In this document: positions 44,941-55,653 of the stretch, piece by piece
Layout of the letters: the number at the start of each line of letters is the position of its first letter
How positions within the stretch are numbered: position 1 is the first letter of the stretch
From: Adiantum capillus-veneris
Taxonomy: Eukaryota > Streptophyta > Polypodiopsida > Polypodiales > Pteridaceae
Assembly: GCA_014529385.2 (NCBI GenBank)
Contig: CM043944.1
Span: forward strand, 93,824,476-93,888,475
Length of the DNA stretch: 64,000 nt
Reading direction: 5' to 3'
Made by a program: the position numbers and the translations under genes
Notes under the pieces: generated by a model
Told to the model about the DNA's origin: nothing
The model's database searches: none
What the model saw: only the letters and a program-made list of their open reading frames with translations

Positions 44941-45650
44941 GTGGTGTTTTTGGCGGTGTGCGCGGTACACTTTCTAGCTTTGCTTTTTGCTTTTTTTTTG
45001 GGCTCGTTCTAGCTTTTTTTTGGCTCTTTCTAGTACTTCCGACGAGTTTTTTTTTTCTTAATTTTTTGTGAAACTTTGAATTTTCTCAAATTTTTGGTCT
45101 TTTTATGATTTTTTACAAATTTTTTGCAAAATTTTGATTTTTAAAGATTTTTTTGTGAATTTGTGAAATTTTTGGGTAATTTTCTTATTTTTTTCGTGAA
45201 TTTTAGAGTTCTTTTGAAATTTATTGTGTTTCTTTGGACCAACTTTTGAATTTCTTATGATTTTCCATGTCTTTTTATGAATTTTCTATTATTTTTATGA
45301 TTTTTTATGTGTTTTTTTGTGTGACATTTTTCCTTTTTTTTGTGAATTTTTGATATTTTTAAAGAATTTTGTAAGAAGTTTTCATTTTTAATGACTTTTC
45401 TCATATTTTTTAAATGATTTTTAAACTCTTTTTTGTTTTTTGTCTTTCTTATGAGTTTTTTTCTTTTTTAAAATTTTTGTGAATTTCTACGTGACTTTTT
45501 CTATAGAATATTTTTTAATGAGTTATTTATTTATTTATTTATTTATTTTTTTCTAATTTCTTCTGGATTTTTGATTTTTTGATTTATTTTTAATGTGATT
45601 TTTGATTTATTTATTATACTAAAATAAATAAATAAATAACTACCTACCTG
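44941..45650. repeat. T-rich low-complexity region
   Basis: Mostly runs of TTTTTGTGAATTTTT-type words on +, ending in (TTTA)n at about 45525-45550 and (AAAT)n at about 45622-45640. Confidence 0.8.
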
Positions 45651-45745
45651 GCTTATCTGGCTGCATTGTTGACCTGCGATCGTGGGCGTCGGGGCGATGA
45701 TTTCGCTGACAGTGGCAGACCCGTGGCCTGACGCTCAAAGACAGT

Positions 45746-45882
45746 GGTGACATGGCAGGGCTGTGACAACAGGGACAATGCGCAGAGCAGCGGTGACGTG
45801 GCACGACTGTGACGACAGGGACAAGCTGCTCTGCAGCGGTGATGTGGCACGGCTGTGACGACAGGGACAAGCGCAGAGCAGC
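45746..45882. repeat. 46-bp minisatellite, three copies
   Basis: GC-rich units starting at 45746, 45792 and 45838 (46, 46, 45 bp), each with GGTGAYRTGGCA and GACRACAGGGACAA. An island in AT-rich DNA. Confidence 0.85.
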
Positions 45883-45894
45883 GGCCTTTGAAGG

Positions 45895-46080
45895 TAGGGC
45901 AGAGAGAGAGAGTTAAGAGGGGAGAGAGAGTGAGAGGGGGAGGTTAGAGAGAGAGAGTAAGGCAGAGATAAAGGGGGAGAGAGAGAGTTAAGAGAGAGAG
46001 AGAGTATGAGAGTGTAAGTGAGAGGAGAGAGAGAGTGAGAGGGGTGAGAGAGAATGGGAGTGTATGGGTTAGAGAGAGGG
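45895..46080. repeat. GA-rich degenerate microsatellite
   Basis: Irregular GAGAG and GAGAGT runs. Confidence 0.85.
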
Positions 46081-46088
46081 GTTCACGC

Positions 46089-46301
46089 CAGGGCTAGAAA
46101 AAACCATTTTTCCTAACCGACGAAAATAAGCACCAACTTGAAATTCTCCCGGTTTTTAGGTCGAAAGTTGAAGCTTTTGCAGGTAATTACACTAAAACTT
46201 GTGAAAATTTCTCGGTTTTCTTCAAGGCAAGCTCAAAATCTAGCTGGGATTTTAGGATTTCAGCCGGTTAAAATACATTGGACCCCAGTTTTTAAACATT
46301 G
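46089..46301. mobile_element. hAT-type MITE, second copy (reverse)
   Basis: 213 bp, reverse complement of 26307-26521. Begins CAGGGCTAGAAAAAACC and ends TTTTTAAACATTG. The inner blocks GCAAGCTCAAAATCTAGC and GTTAAAATACATTGGACCCC correspond. The flanking 8-mers are not clearly identical, so the target duplication has decayed. Confidence 0.75.
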
Positions 46302-46900
46302 ATCATGCGCTGGCAGCGATACGAGAGGGAAAGTGCGACGGGAAGAGAGAGAGAGAGAGTGAGGGTGTGGGGTTGGTTCACACGGAGCGGGAAGAAGAAG
46401 AAGAAAAGTATTTTATGCGCTGCAAGGCACGGGCATTGAGCTCGAACCGGCCTTTCTATTTTTTATTTAAATTTTCAAATTTTCAAAATGCCAAAATTTG
46501 ATCGAAATTTAGCTGAAACTCCAAAAAATCACGAGAAAATCCCAAAATTTGCCAAAAAGTCCAGAAAATTCTCGAAAAACTCTAGAAACCTTAGAAAATC
46601 ATTGTCATTCACAACCGAGCATTTTGATACGCAAAAGCACACCAAAAATAGCAGTTTTTTCCAAAAACGCCAATTTCGACAAAATTGTCCACCCAGCCCC
46701 CGAAAATAGCAAAACGCTCAAAACTCGACCACGGTGGGCACGAATGCGAACAAAATCATGTCATAAATACGCACACACAAAATAGCTCGTAAAGATCGCA
46801 AAATATCAAATTTTTTATTGAATTAGCCGAAAATAAATTGGGTGTGTTGAGCTTGATTGTTGAGGCAACTTTTCTTCTTGTGCGCATTCTCCTCTTTGTT
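46302..46900. other. Intergenic, nothing recognised
   Basis: A-rich on +, with open frames of low complexity (46488-46785) that lack domains. Confidence 0.35.
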
Positions 46901-46999
46901 GCCAGTCTTGGCCACCATGAAGAAGGATTTTAATGCTTTTGAGTTTGTAGAACCGATCCTCTTTGTGGCGTGGACTTTATGATTGGTATGCTTTCCATG

Positions 47000-47925
47000 T
47001 CCACTGTAATTTGAGTTGTCTACAATAGGTCACCAATGTTGAATCACTGTGTGAGCTACTTTTGATTGTTGTTGATGACTCTCTTGCGGAATTTGTCATT
47101 TCTTGTCATTGTAAGCCATTCCTTGAGTTGCCATTGTTTGATGGAGCTTTGTTGTCGACCTTGGAGATAAGAGATTCTCTTGATAAGCATATGGAGACCT
47201 GCAATTTTTGCTCCAAGTCGTTGTCAATTGATTTGGGTAGACGTTTCCTTATTGTTGATGTAGAAGAAATATATACAAGAAGTCGATGATGAGGGTTTCT
47301 AGATTAGGGTCTTAAAACATGGATGACCAAAGGGAAAAAAGCCGGTGGGAAAAAAGTGCCTTTGGTATACGCTCTTATTGGAGTTGAGCATTTGGACTTG
47401 AAGTACATGTCATGCAAGGTGAGTGCTTGGGAGAAACAAAGGAAGTGTGCGTAATGCAAGTGCCAATTATGGGACACTCTATATGCTTGTGAGAAATTTT
47501 CAAACAAAAGCATGCAGTGTAAGAGATGGAGTTGATGGGTGCTTCAAGGAACAAATGTTGCCCATGTGACATCAAAGGACGTTTCAATAGCTTCCATGTT
47601 TCCAAGAAGGGTTTTCGATGTAGAAGCTTCTCCACTCATTCCTCACTGTGTTGAGTGCGTGAGTGTCTTTTGGACTTCCTCCTTCACTTACCACTATACT
47701 ACAATGACTTTGACTCTTATGCTCACCTAGCATGAGCGACACAACATAAATATTCTCAACTCTTCCAGCTTGAGCAATACCTTCTTATAACTAAGACTCT
47801 TAGACCACAAAGAATATGACATGAAGGTTTGGGGCTAATGCCTCGCTCATTTAGTGGCTTAGCTGCCCGACTTTGACTTTTATGCCATGTATTTTTAATG
47901 GCGACTTGGACTTACCTGTTTAAGG
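47000..47925 (-). repeat. 3' part of retroelement B, duplicate of 39.8-40.75 kb
   Basis: Direct-orientation relative of 40005-40745 (see there). It adjoins the Trp-rich frame on its right, as expected for the element's 3' end on minus. Confidence 0.6.
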
Positions 47926-48985
47926 CCAGAAACCCAATTCCATAAGTTCTGGAAATTCAGAACTTTTCCATTGTGTTGGTCTTTGGATGCCACCATTTTT
48001 TCGAGTAGGTTGGCATGTTTTGGCTCCTCTTGACTTGCTTGTTGAGGAACTAATGTTGCCTTTGCTTTAATTTCCATGAGAAGCGGTTGTCGAGATGTGT
48101 GGACTCTTTGTGATTGAGTTTCCACAAGCAATTTCGGAACCCATCTTGTTTCTGGTCCTTGTGTGACCGTCTTTGGCATTTTATCTTCTTCTATAATCTG
48201 ATGGACACTAGGCTTCCGTAGCCATAACTGATTATTTTCTTTGTAGAAGCCTTGATTCTGGAGTTGATGACGAGGTATCCATCTAGCAATTGTAGCAGCC
48301 TTGGTTGCAATTGGCTTCTGTTTTGGCGCTTATCACTGCTCGCCTTTGGATAGAAGCTTGTGCTGCATGATTTCTCTTGGTTGTTCCAGATTGAGCTACA
48401 CTTTTTGGTAACCATATTTGTGTGTTGCTGTTCTTTCGCTTGCTTGAGTTCTTTGTATTCCGCTGATAGCTTGGCTCCCTCCTTGTAGAACTTGCTGGTT
48501 GAGGTGGGTAGGTCCAGGCTATTACTTTAGGCTTTTTGGCCCAAACATTAGCATTTCCTTGGAAGTAGCCCTGAGCAGTGATTGACTCATTTGATGCTAC
48601 CCACCCTGTCACTTTTTGTTGTTGAGGTTGAACTTGTGCTTCATGTATCCAAACTGGGTCTTTGATTTGGATGTACTCTTTCGATACTAACACTTGGTTG
48701 ATTCTCTTTGGTGTCTTCTTAATGCTTTTTTGTGATGGAAACTTTGGTTGATAGACTTTTTGCTTTGGTCTCCATTGCATTGCCGATGGTTTGGCTCTTG
48801 ATGTAGAGGCTTCACGAGAAGTTTGATGGAGGCTTGTTGAAGGTAAAGTCGCCTTGCGAGGTTGATATACTTCAGTGTGTAACTTAGCTTTACCCTTTTT
48901 TGCTATGGTTGGTTGCTCCTTCTGTGCATGGATTTGAAAAGCTTCATGGAGTCTTACCGTTGTCGTTGTTAAAGCTTTTGATTGT
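47895..48985 (-). pseudogene. Trp-rich repeat protein of element B
   Basis: Frames 48780-48283 and 48179-47895, plus the joint between them, encode a basic Gln/Lys/Pro-rich protein. A repeated unit occurs at least twice: WVASNESITAQGYFQ with NVWAKKPKV, and WVIPRHQLQNQGFYK with QLWLRKPSV. Single WV/WL copies are DPVWIHEAQ, IWLPKSV and RWVPKLLVE. I recognise no family. It follows the second protease in the same strand, where pol would be expected, but has no RT or integrase motif. Confidence 0.5.
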
Positions 48986-48987
48986 TG

Positions 48988-49683
48988 TCAAAAGAAGATG
49001 TTTCTCCAGCTTTCTGTCAGGACCAGACTCTCTTTGATGTGGCGGGAGTTGATTATGTGGAAAGTATCCTTATACTCCCCGGTACTCAACTTGAGTACAT
49101 CTTCTGCCACTCCGAAGCTAGGAATCGGCGTTTTAGAACTTGTGTACACTATCTCCTCCAGCTCTTTGATTGGTGACTTTCCTATCATTATCCACGTATC
49201 ATAAGACATTAGATTCTTTGTTGCTTCTGGATCTATCACAACTGAACATGTGATTTTGAGTCCCGTTTCTCCGCATATGCTGAATTTGATAATCGTAGGA
49301 GACAGTCGATCTTCTTCTTTGTCCCTGTTCTTCTTTTGATCTTGCATTTTCTGAACATTTGACGTTGAATTTGGAAACTTTTTTCCTTCATCTGCTTTCA
49401 TTTGCACTTTTTTAGGAGTCGACTTCCTTGAAAGAGCTTTTGTCGATTCTTCAGGTATGTCAATGATGACGTATTCTTGTGGTTGCTCTGCTTCCTTCGT
49501 TTGCACTTTGGAATCATGCTCTAGGACGTAGCTATTTGTCTCACCTTTTTTGCTTTCACACTCGCAAAATTCATTAGCATCCTTCAACACCTTTATCGTA
49601 AATAAGGGAGTTATATCATACCCATCTGCATCGCAAAATTTAGTCAGGGTCACCTCATTCACACACACATCAAGAGTGGCCAA
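48988..49683 (-). pseudogene. Second retropepsin-like domain of element B
   Basis: 231-codon frame. The N-terminal half is Lys/Glu-rich. The C-terminal half has SVVIDPEATKNLMSYDTW, GKSPIKELEE, IPSFGVAEDVLKL and HIKESLVLTESW, the layout of a retropepsin (strand, D-x-x-A-T loop, flap, I/L-L-G-x-x-W end). DPEAT stands where D-T/S-G-A-T is expected, and the C-terminal L-G is lost, so it is probably inactive or a structural domain. Confidence 0.55.
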
Positions 49684-49755
49684 TATTTGATGCCATCCAA
49701 AGGGTTCAAATAACTCCTCTGGAAATGGCTCTGGTACATATGCCTCATCTTCTAC

Positions 49756-50600
49756 TTAACGCTCTAGGATGCAATATTCCTTTCTAAGACTTCCGTTCTC
49801 AGGAGCTCCGTACATCCAAATATGCGCTTTGCTTATGAAATTAGTTGTGGAGTATAATTCTTCCCCCGGGGTTCGTACTACATCTCTATAACTATGATCT
49901 TTGACACCGATTTTTGATGTGACCTCTTTGTGTCTCAAGTAGATATAGTCATAGCCCTAGTCTTGTGCCATTTTGAGCTGACGCATGAATGGTCTGCCCA
50001 ATATGATATCAAAGTTGCTGCTCTCGTCCAAACTCATTATGGCAAAGATGTGCTCATACTCTATTCCAGACGAGGGTACAATGATTTGTTCTAATATTCC
50101 TATTGGTTTCTCCATGTATCCATCTGCTTATTGCAGTTTCATTCGAGTTTTCGTAAGAGCAGGTTTTCCCCATTTTTCAATATGTCTTTGGTTGCAATGG
50201 CAATTCCTGCCCCACTATCTAATATAGCAACCGTCTTTACTCCTTTGTACTCAAGTGTTAAGGTGGTGTTTCCTTCTTCGCCTTTACAGTAATCATCCAC
50301 CTTATTTACTAGTACTGGCTTTGTTTGTGGTTTCTTCGGCATGGTGTCATCCCTGTTTTTGTCCGCAAGTTGGTCATTTGAAGGGATATTTAAGCCCATC
50401 TTTTCCAAGTTTTTGCCCATTTGGCTCCATAGATGCGGTTTAATTTTTAGTAGCTCTGAGAGATAAAGTGTGTATTGTATAGGAGAAGACATCAATTCAT
50501 GCAAGCTCTTGGTATCCATCATTTTTGGGGTGGCTTTCCACTGAGAAGGTACCATTTTAACCTCTGATTTTGTTTCAAGTTCCCCTATGAAAGATGGCAA
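49756..50600 (-). pseudogene. First retropepsin of element B
   Basis: Frame 50600-50139 ends with GVKTVAILDSGAGIAIATKD (catalytic DSGA intact). A frameshift near 50160-50140 and stops follow. It continues GYMEKPIGILEQIIV, then FDIILGRPFMRQLKMAQ and YIYLRHKEVTSKI to 49756. FDIILGRPFM is the canonical Ty3 retropepsin C-terminus. Polyprotein-processing enzyme, now disrupted. Confidence 0.82.
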
Positions 50601-50718
50601 AGTCTTTAGAGAGCGTGGTTTACTCTCTTTAGATGCGATAGACCCGACATCCCCATATAGAGATCTTATATCTCCTGGGGAAAAATTCGTGATCCATGTT
50701 TATCTGGATAAGTGCTGA

Positions 50719-52206
50719 CTATAAGGTAGCACTACCATCTTTTCGGTTTCTAATCGATTCCCATAAGGATTGTGGCCACGGTTCTTCTACCTCTGGAATA
50801 GGCATCACTGCTTGTGAGCCCACCCCATCCGTGGTATTGGCTACTTCCCTTGTATCTAAAGGTGCCTCAACTCCCGGCTCTTCCTCTTTGTTTACAATAC
50901 CACGACTTTCCAATCCCTGGACTTTTTTGTGGATTAGCACCTCCGTTTTGGGAGCATCTGGAACATGTGGTTCCATAAGATCTTGGGCCTTTTGGATGAG
51001 CTCCTTGCACATTTGTAACCTCTCTTTTTCATACCTTGGATGAGGATACGTTAGCCATGTATCCTCTTGGGTTTGATTGGTTTTTAGCTTAGTTTCATAG
51101 GCCTTCAAAATTGCATCTAAAGGTTTAAAGACTTTTTCCACTAAGACTGAACCTCCCGAGTTAGTCTTTGACTCTTTAGGTCCCTTTGCATTTTTGTTCC
51201 TTTCTTGCTCTCGTCTAAGCTGCTCTCTTGTTTGATTCAACTTAGTTTCCAAGGCCGCTTTCTCCTTCAGCCTCTTTGCTTTCATTTTGTCTCGTTTGCC
51301 TTTCCATGATCTTCTTCCGAAGGTTTTCACCGATATATTCTCAAATTCTATTTGAACAGGCAATGTGGCCTTTTCAGCTGGTTTGTTTTTGACAGCTTCT
51401 TGAGCTTGAGCTCGAGTCACCACGATTAAAGGAATGGTGGGTTCTACCTCGGATCTGCTTGAAGAAGGCATCACGTCTACAACACTCATTGTTGCTTTCC
51501 CCTTGTAGTCTAGATTCTTAACACAGTATTGGCGTGGATGGTCTATCCCACAACGTTCACAAAATACAAATAATTCTATTTGTGGACCTTTGTTCGGACA
51601 ACTTTGTGCCCAATGATCACCTCCACAATCATAGCATGGACATTGTTTCATAGCTGGTGATCCAACCAATGGTTGTTCTTGCTTTGTAAGAATGTTCTTT
51701 GAACCATACTCTTGATGATTGGCTATGAACATGAGCGTATTTGCATCCATGGAGTACTGGTTTCTCATGGGTTGTGGCACATGCATTGGTTGAGTGTAGT
51801 TGACTACTACTCTACCATCGTTCAGAAGATGCGGTTGTTGCACTAGCACTTGTTGCGGCTTCGGTTGAGTGCTATACCATGGAGTGGGATGATCCCCTCC
51901 ACAAGTATTGCATCTCCTCAATTGAGGTTGTCGTACAATTTGGTTCTGTATGTAACCTTGGTTTATTCTTCTAATCACTCCCTCGACCACTTGGTCAATG
52001 ATTGGTTCCCAAGGAGTTTGAACATCTCTCTTTGTTGTTGATTTGCTCTTTAGAGATGAGGCACTACTAGTTGTGTTGTCTGTATTTTCAGTCACCTCTT
52101 CGTAGGCCTTACAATTGTCAACTAGATATAGAGCTTCTCTAGTGACTTGCTCAAACGTTGTGCATCCTTTTAGATGTAGGTCCTTTTTGAGAGTTTCATT
52201 CCTCAA
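50719..52206 (-). CDS. gag: Gag C-terminal part with CX2CX3HX4C knuckles (element B)
   Basis: 495-codon open frame, continuing from the capsid frame upstream after a gap of about 165 bp with a frame change. Three zinc-binding segments: CNTCGGDHPTPW (last Cys absent), CYDCGGDHWAQSC and CERCGIDHPRQYC. The spacing CX2CX3HX4C is one residue shorter than the classical retroviral knuckle. A Lys/Glu/Arg coiled-coil-like stretch (KRLKEKAALETKLNQTREQL) follows, then an acidic/Pro region. RNA-binding nucleocapsid role is inferred from the knuckles. Confidence 0.7.
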   Translation of the reverse strand: MRNETLKKDLHLKGCTTFEQVTREALYLVDNCKAYEEVTENTDNTTSSASSLKSKSTTKRDVQTPWEPIIDQVVEGVIRRINQGYIQNQIVRQPQLRRCNTCGGDHPTPWYSTQPKPQQVLVQQPHLLNDGRVVVNYTQPMHVPQPMRNQYSMDANTLMFIANHQEYGSKNILTKQEQPLVGSPAMKQCPCYDCGGDHWAQSCPNKGPQIELFVFCERCGIDHPRQYCVKNLDYKGKATMSVVDVMPSSSRSEVEPTIPLIVVTRAQAQEAVKNKPAEKATLPVQIEFENISVKTFGRRSWKGKRDKMKAKRLKEKAALETKLNQTREQLRREQERNKNAKGPKESKTNSGGSVLVEKVFKPLDAILKAYETKLKTNQTQEDTWLTYPHPRYEKERLQMCKELIQKAQDLMEPHVPDAPKTEVLIHKKVQGLESRGIVNKEEEPGVEAPLDTREVANTTDGVGSQAVMPIPEVEEPWPQSLWESIRNRKDGSATL

Positions 52207-52371
52207 GCCCTCTATGAAGATAACTGATAGCCTCTCATCTTACGGTAGCTCTCTCACAGGACATCTCTTGATGTATTATTTGAAGCGAAGCAGAGATTCC
52301 TTCACTCTCTCGTTTGCTTTTTGTTTGAAAGTGTAGATTTGGGACACCGTGTTGTGCTTGATTTCCCTTTT

Positions 52372-53154
52372 TTAGAATTCCTCTACAAAATCTTGTAAGA
52401 ATTGTGCTATATTGGGAAAATCATCTCTATTTAGTGATTGGAACCACGTCAAGGCTGTTCCTTCCAATGTCAACCCAAATCCCTCATATTGAGTATGGAA
52501 ATCTGTAATCTGTTCAGCTCTCAACACTTGTTTGAAGAGTGAGACATGAGCATATGGATCCGCTGACCCATTGTACTTTGTCTTGACACATTGAGCCACT
52601 TGATATGGTTTTAATCGTTGTGGTTCAGTCACCAATCTAACCAATTTGTGGTCTCTTGGAAAGATGTCTCTTGCTCTCTCCTCTCGTCTTGGAGAGAATC
52701 TCGGTGGAATCCTCTCTAATGTGTACTCTGGCATCGTTTTTGGATGAAAGTAAGTAGAGGTCAGAGTACCCTTGTACGTGTATTGTTCTAAGTAAATTGG
52801 ATCAACAAGTTTGTACTCTCTTCCATACTTATCTACCATTAAAACTTGCACTTCATGGGCATGCGTATATGTGAAGGCATAGAGGTTCTTATGGGTGGTC
52901 AACTCTCTAGCATAGGGTTCTACACATATGTAAAAGATATATGGATCCCCGTTTGTGAATCTATAAAAGCCCTCATGAGAGTGATCCATAAGCACTCTCA
53001 TGGATTCATTAGCTTTGATGAATCTCACATTTGGTTTGTTGACCAGAGGATGCCTCTCCTCTAGGTATTCTCCCAATCCTCTTGTTGTTGGCATTGTAGC
53101 ATTTTTCATGTTTCTGAGTGGAGGAGAGAACCCTGGTGGTGGATGATTTGTCAT
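52372..53154 (-). CDS. gag: Gag N-terminal/capsid part (element B)
   Basis: 260 codons from ATG 53154 (MTNHPPPGFSPPLRN). The + copy at 36269 starts identically, which supports the start. Contains YLEERHPLVNKPNVRFIK, DKYGREYKLVDPIYLEQY, PYQVAQCVKTKYNGSADPYA and FHTQYEGFGLTLEGTALTWF, the last being the retrotransposon gag capsid signature. Just upstream lies the palindrome-array leader. Followed by the knuckle-bearing frame after a frame break at about 52370-52210. Confidence 0.8.
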   Translation of the reverse strand: MTNHPPPGFSPPLRNMKNATMPTTRGLGEYLEERHPLVNKPNVRFIKANESMRVLMDHSHEGFYRFTNGDPYIFYICVEPYARELTTHKNLYAFTYTHAHEVQVLMVDKYGREYKLVDPIYLEQYTYKGTLTSTYFHPKTMPEYTLERIPPRFSPRREERARDIFPRDHKLVRLVTEPQRLKPYQVAQCVKTKYNGSADPYAHVSLFKQVLRAEQITDFHTQYEGFGLTLEGTALTWFQSLNRDDFPNIAQFLQDFVEEF

Positions 53155-55330
53155 GGTTAATGTCCACTTAAGATTCTCAAGATAGTCTTACAAGGCCAAC
53201 CTGGCTTAGTGCAACTTATCCCTTTCCCCCCTAGTAAGGTCTCTCAAAAGTCAAGAATTTGTGACTCTTTGGTATCTCGAAACTGGTCTCGGGACACCCT
53301 AAAAGTTTGGATTTAAGAAACCTAGTAAAAATCAACTCTAAAATCCGTAAGCTATCTTCCTGGCTATACCTGACTCAATTTGGAGTTGCCTATCAAAAGT
53401 TAGAGCAATTTTGGTGAACTGCACTTGAAACAACACTCAAAAAAATCTCAGGACCAGAACACAGGAACTTTGGCTTGTATCTTGGTCTCTAGAAGGTATT
53501 TTTAGCTCAAACTTAAGATTTGGGATGTCCTCAAGTATGTCTACAAGATAACCAAGCCAGATACCCCCACTATGCTGAGAGATACATGGATCGCGATCCA
53601 TGTTCCCTGTCAAATTTTCTTCTCCAAATTTTCCCAAATTTTTACTGTGTGTAAACAAAGTCATAAGCAGGCTATATACCAATTTTCAACAAATTCTGAG
53701 GTTGAGGTACATGGATCGCGGTCCATGTTCAACCACATCTGGACTTGATCTCTTGGCAACTTGTTGCACTCTATGTCCATAGGCTAAATCTCAAATCTTT
53801 TTGGATTTGGATAGGTCAAATGGCCAATACTAGGTTTGCACTGCGGTTTTAAGTTTGTCACCTATTTTGCTCCCTTTTGGCCCAAATTTGTTCAAATTTT
53901 TCCAAAATTGGAGTTGGGGATATGTTTCCTTCTGTATGCACTACTGATCTGGAAAGTTTCAATTCAAGTTGTCACTATGGGTACATGGATCGCGATCCAT
54001 GTTTGGAGCCCAAATTGACTTCTTTTGGTACCATCAGATTCACCATGATTAGGAGGTCCTATGATATCAATTTTTTTGAAAATGGACCTCTCGATTGAAA
54101 GTTAGGTCAGTTCTGGCACTTGCACAGAGTACTTGGCAGTTTTGGGCTTTTGGTTTGGTTTTTGGTATCCAAATTCACTTTTGAAAAGACCACTAGACTC
54201 CTTGTGATGTGCTCTTGCTATGGTGCAAGTTTGGTATCACTCTGTGACAAAGGAACACGGATCGCGATCCATGTACCTATGTGTCAGATGGTAATGAAAC
54301 TTGACTCACAGCTTGCCCTTGGTCCTTTGCCCTTGGTCCACTGATCACTACTATATGATTTTTGTGTGATTTGGACCACTTTAGGTCAGGCAAAAGTCAA
54401 TCCTTAGGTCTGTTTTAGGGTTTTTACCTTGAATAGTTTATGGCACTTTTGATGAGTTTTTTGGACTTTTTTGACAAAACTCCTTTGGGGACTTTTCTTC
54501 ATAATGGTCTCTGCTACAAGGTTGAAAAGTTTTTTTTCCAAAAATTTCTTAGAGGTACATGGATGGCGATCCATGTTCCACCACTTTTGGATTTGAATTT
54601 TTGGTGTGCTGATAGCTTGTGATGTTTGTAGCTTGTTCCACAATTTTTTTTGAATTTGGATCAGTTTTGCCCTACCAAAACCGACTTCACAGGCTGCTGT
54701 GGCAGTTTTGACAATGAACTATTTTTGGCTCTTTTGGCCACTTTTCACAATTTTTTTGCATATGGTTCCTATGGGAAAAGTGTTTGTCTATGTCTCAGCT
54801 ACCTACTCCTCAAATCTCAGCCAAAAATATTCAAAAATGTTTGATGAGGTACATGGATCGTGATCCATGTTTGGAAGCCAAACTGACATTTCTTTGTACC
54901 ATTAGAATTAGCATGTTCACTAGATGCTATGGTATCAAAAGTTTTGGATTTGAACTAGTTTTTGTCATTCAAAAGCAAGTTTTTTTGTCTTTCCTGCGAT
55001 TTTTGATTAATTTTTGTATTTCGCTATTTTGAGCAACTTTTTTTAATTTTTTGCTATGGTCCCTTTTGGCAAAGTTGTTCCACTAGTTATCAAGGATGTA
55101 CTTGTCAAATATCAGTCCCAAATGTCAAAATGGTACATGGATCGCGATCCATGTTTGACAACATTTTTTCATGAATTTTGTTCTGCAGGTTCTCTATGCC
55201 CTGTAGAAGCCAAATCTCACCCCTTTTTGAATTTGGATTCCAAAATCTCAAGATTTTCTCTTTTGGGTCTAAATCCTCGTTTTTGCTGTTTTTGCTGTTT
55301 TTGCCCTAACAATCAATTCTGATGTGGTTT
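53155..55330 (-). repeat. Palindrome-centred tandem repeat in retroelement leader (- copy)
   Basis: Seven palindromes at 53585-53602, 53710-53727, 53984-54001, 54256-54273, 54558-54575, 54852-54869 and 55136-55153, spaced 125, 274, 272, 302, 294 and 284 bp. Counted from gag, spacing matches the + copy unit by unit. Three are perfect CATGGATCGCGATCCATG (53585, 53984, 55136); the others have one change each. Open frames here are not coding. Copy identity ends near 55330, before any PBS or LTR. Confidence 0.9.
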
Positions 55331-55653
55331 TTGACTTTTTCTTTCAAGCAAACTTGTACCATTGTAAGGTTGGAGCTTCAGGTATTGGAATGCGCTATTT
55401 GAAATCCCGCACCTCCTTGTACATACGATTCCACTATGATAGTTGGATGTGCAAGCTTGGAGTGTGGACTCCCTTACACAATGTAGACGGCGCTATTGCA
55501 AACTTTGACATTGTAGTGAGGATACCCACCGATGCTTTGGAGGCAGTCCAAGTGAACAAGCATAGACTCTCAGTAATGTGCGAGAACATTTGGTTATTAT
55601 GGGTTTTGAGGCCCTTCAACAAGCACAATTTTGTTTACAAGGTCACAAGGTGA
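55324..55653 (+). pseudogene. Unrecognised open frame, possible exon
   Basis: Frame with VGASGIGMRYLKSRTSLYIR, WMCKLGVWTPLHNVDGA and VVRIPTDALEAVQVN. Amino-acid composition looks like real protein. It stops right at AAG|GTGAGAA, a donor-like site. An acceptor-like CCGCAG at 55723-55728 is followed by IGKRMEDKLKVEEDWGMDG in an open frame to 55825, but the phases do not join cleanly. I do not recognise the family. Confidence 0.35.

Noticed and set aside
53437-55322. Similar frames in the second leader containing 'MDRDPCL'-type peptides
   Set aside because: The shared peptide is just the translated palindrome (ATGGATCGCGATCCATG), not a conserved protein.
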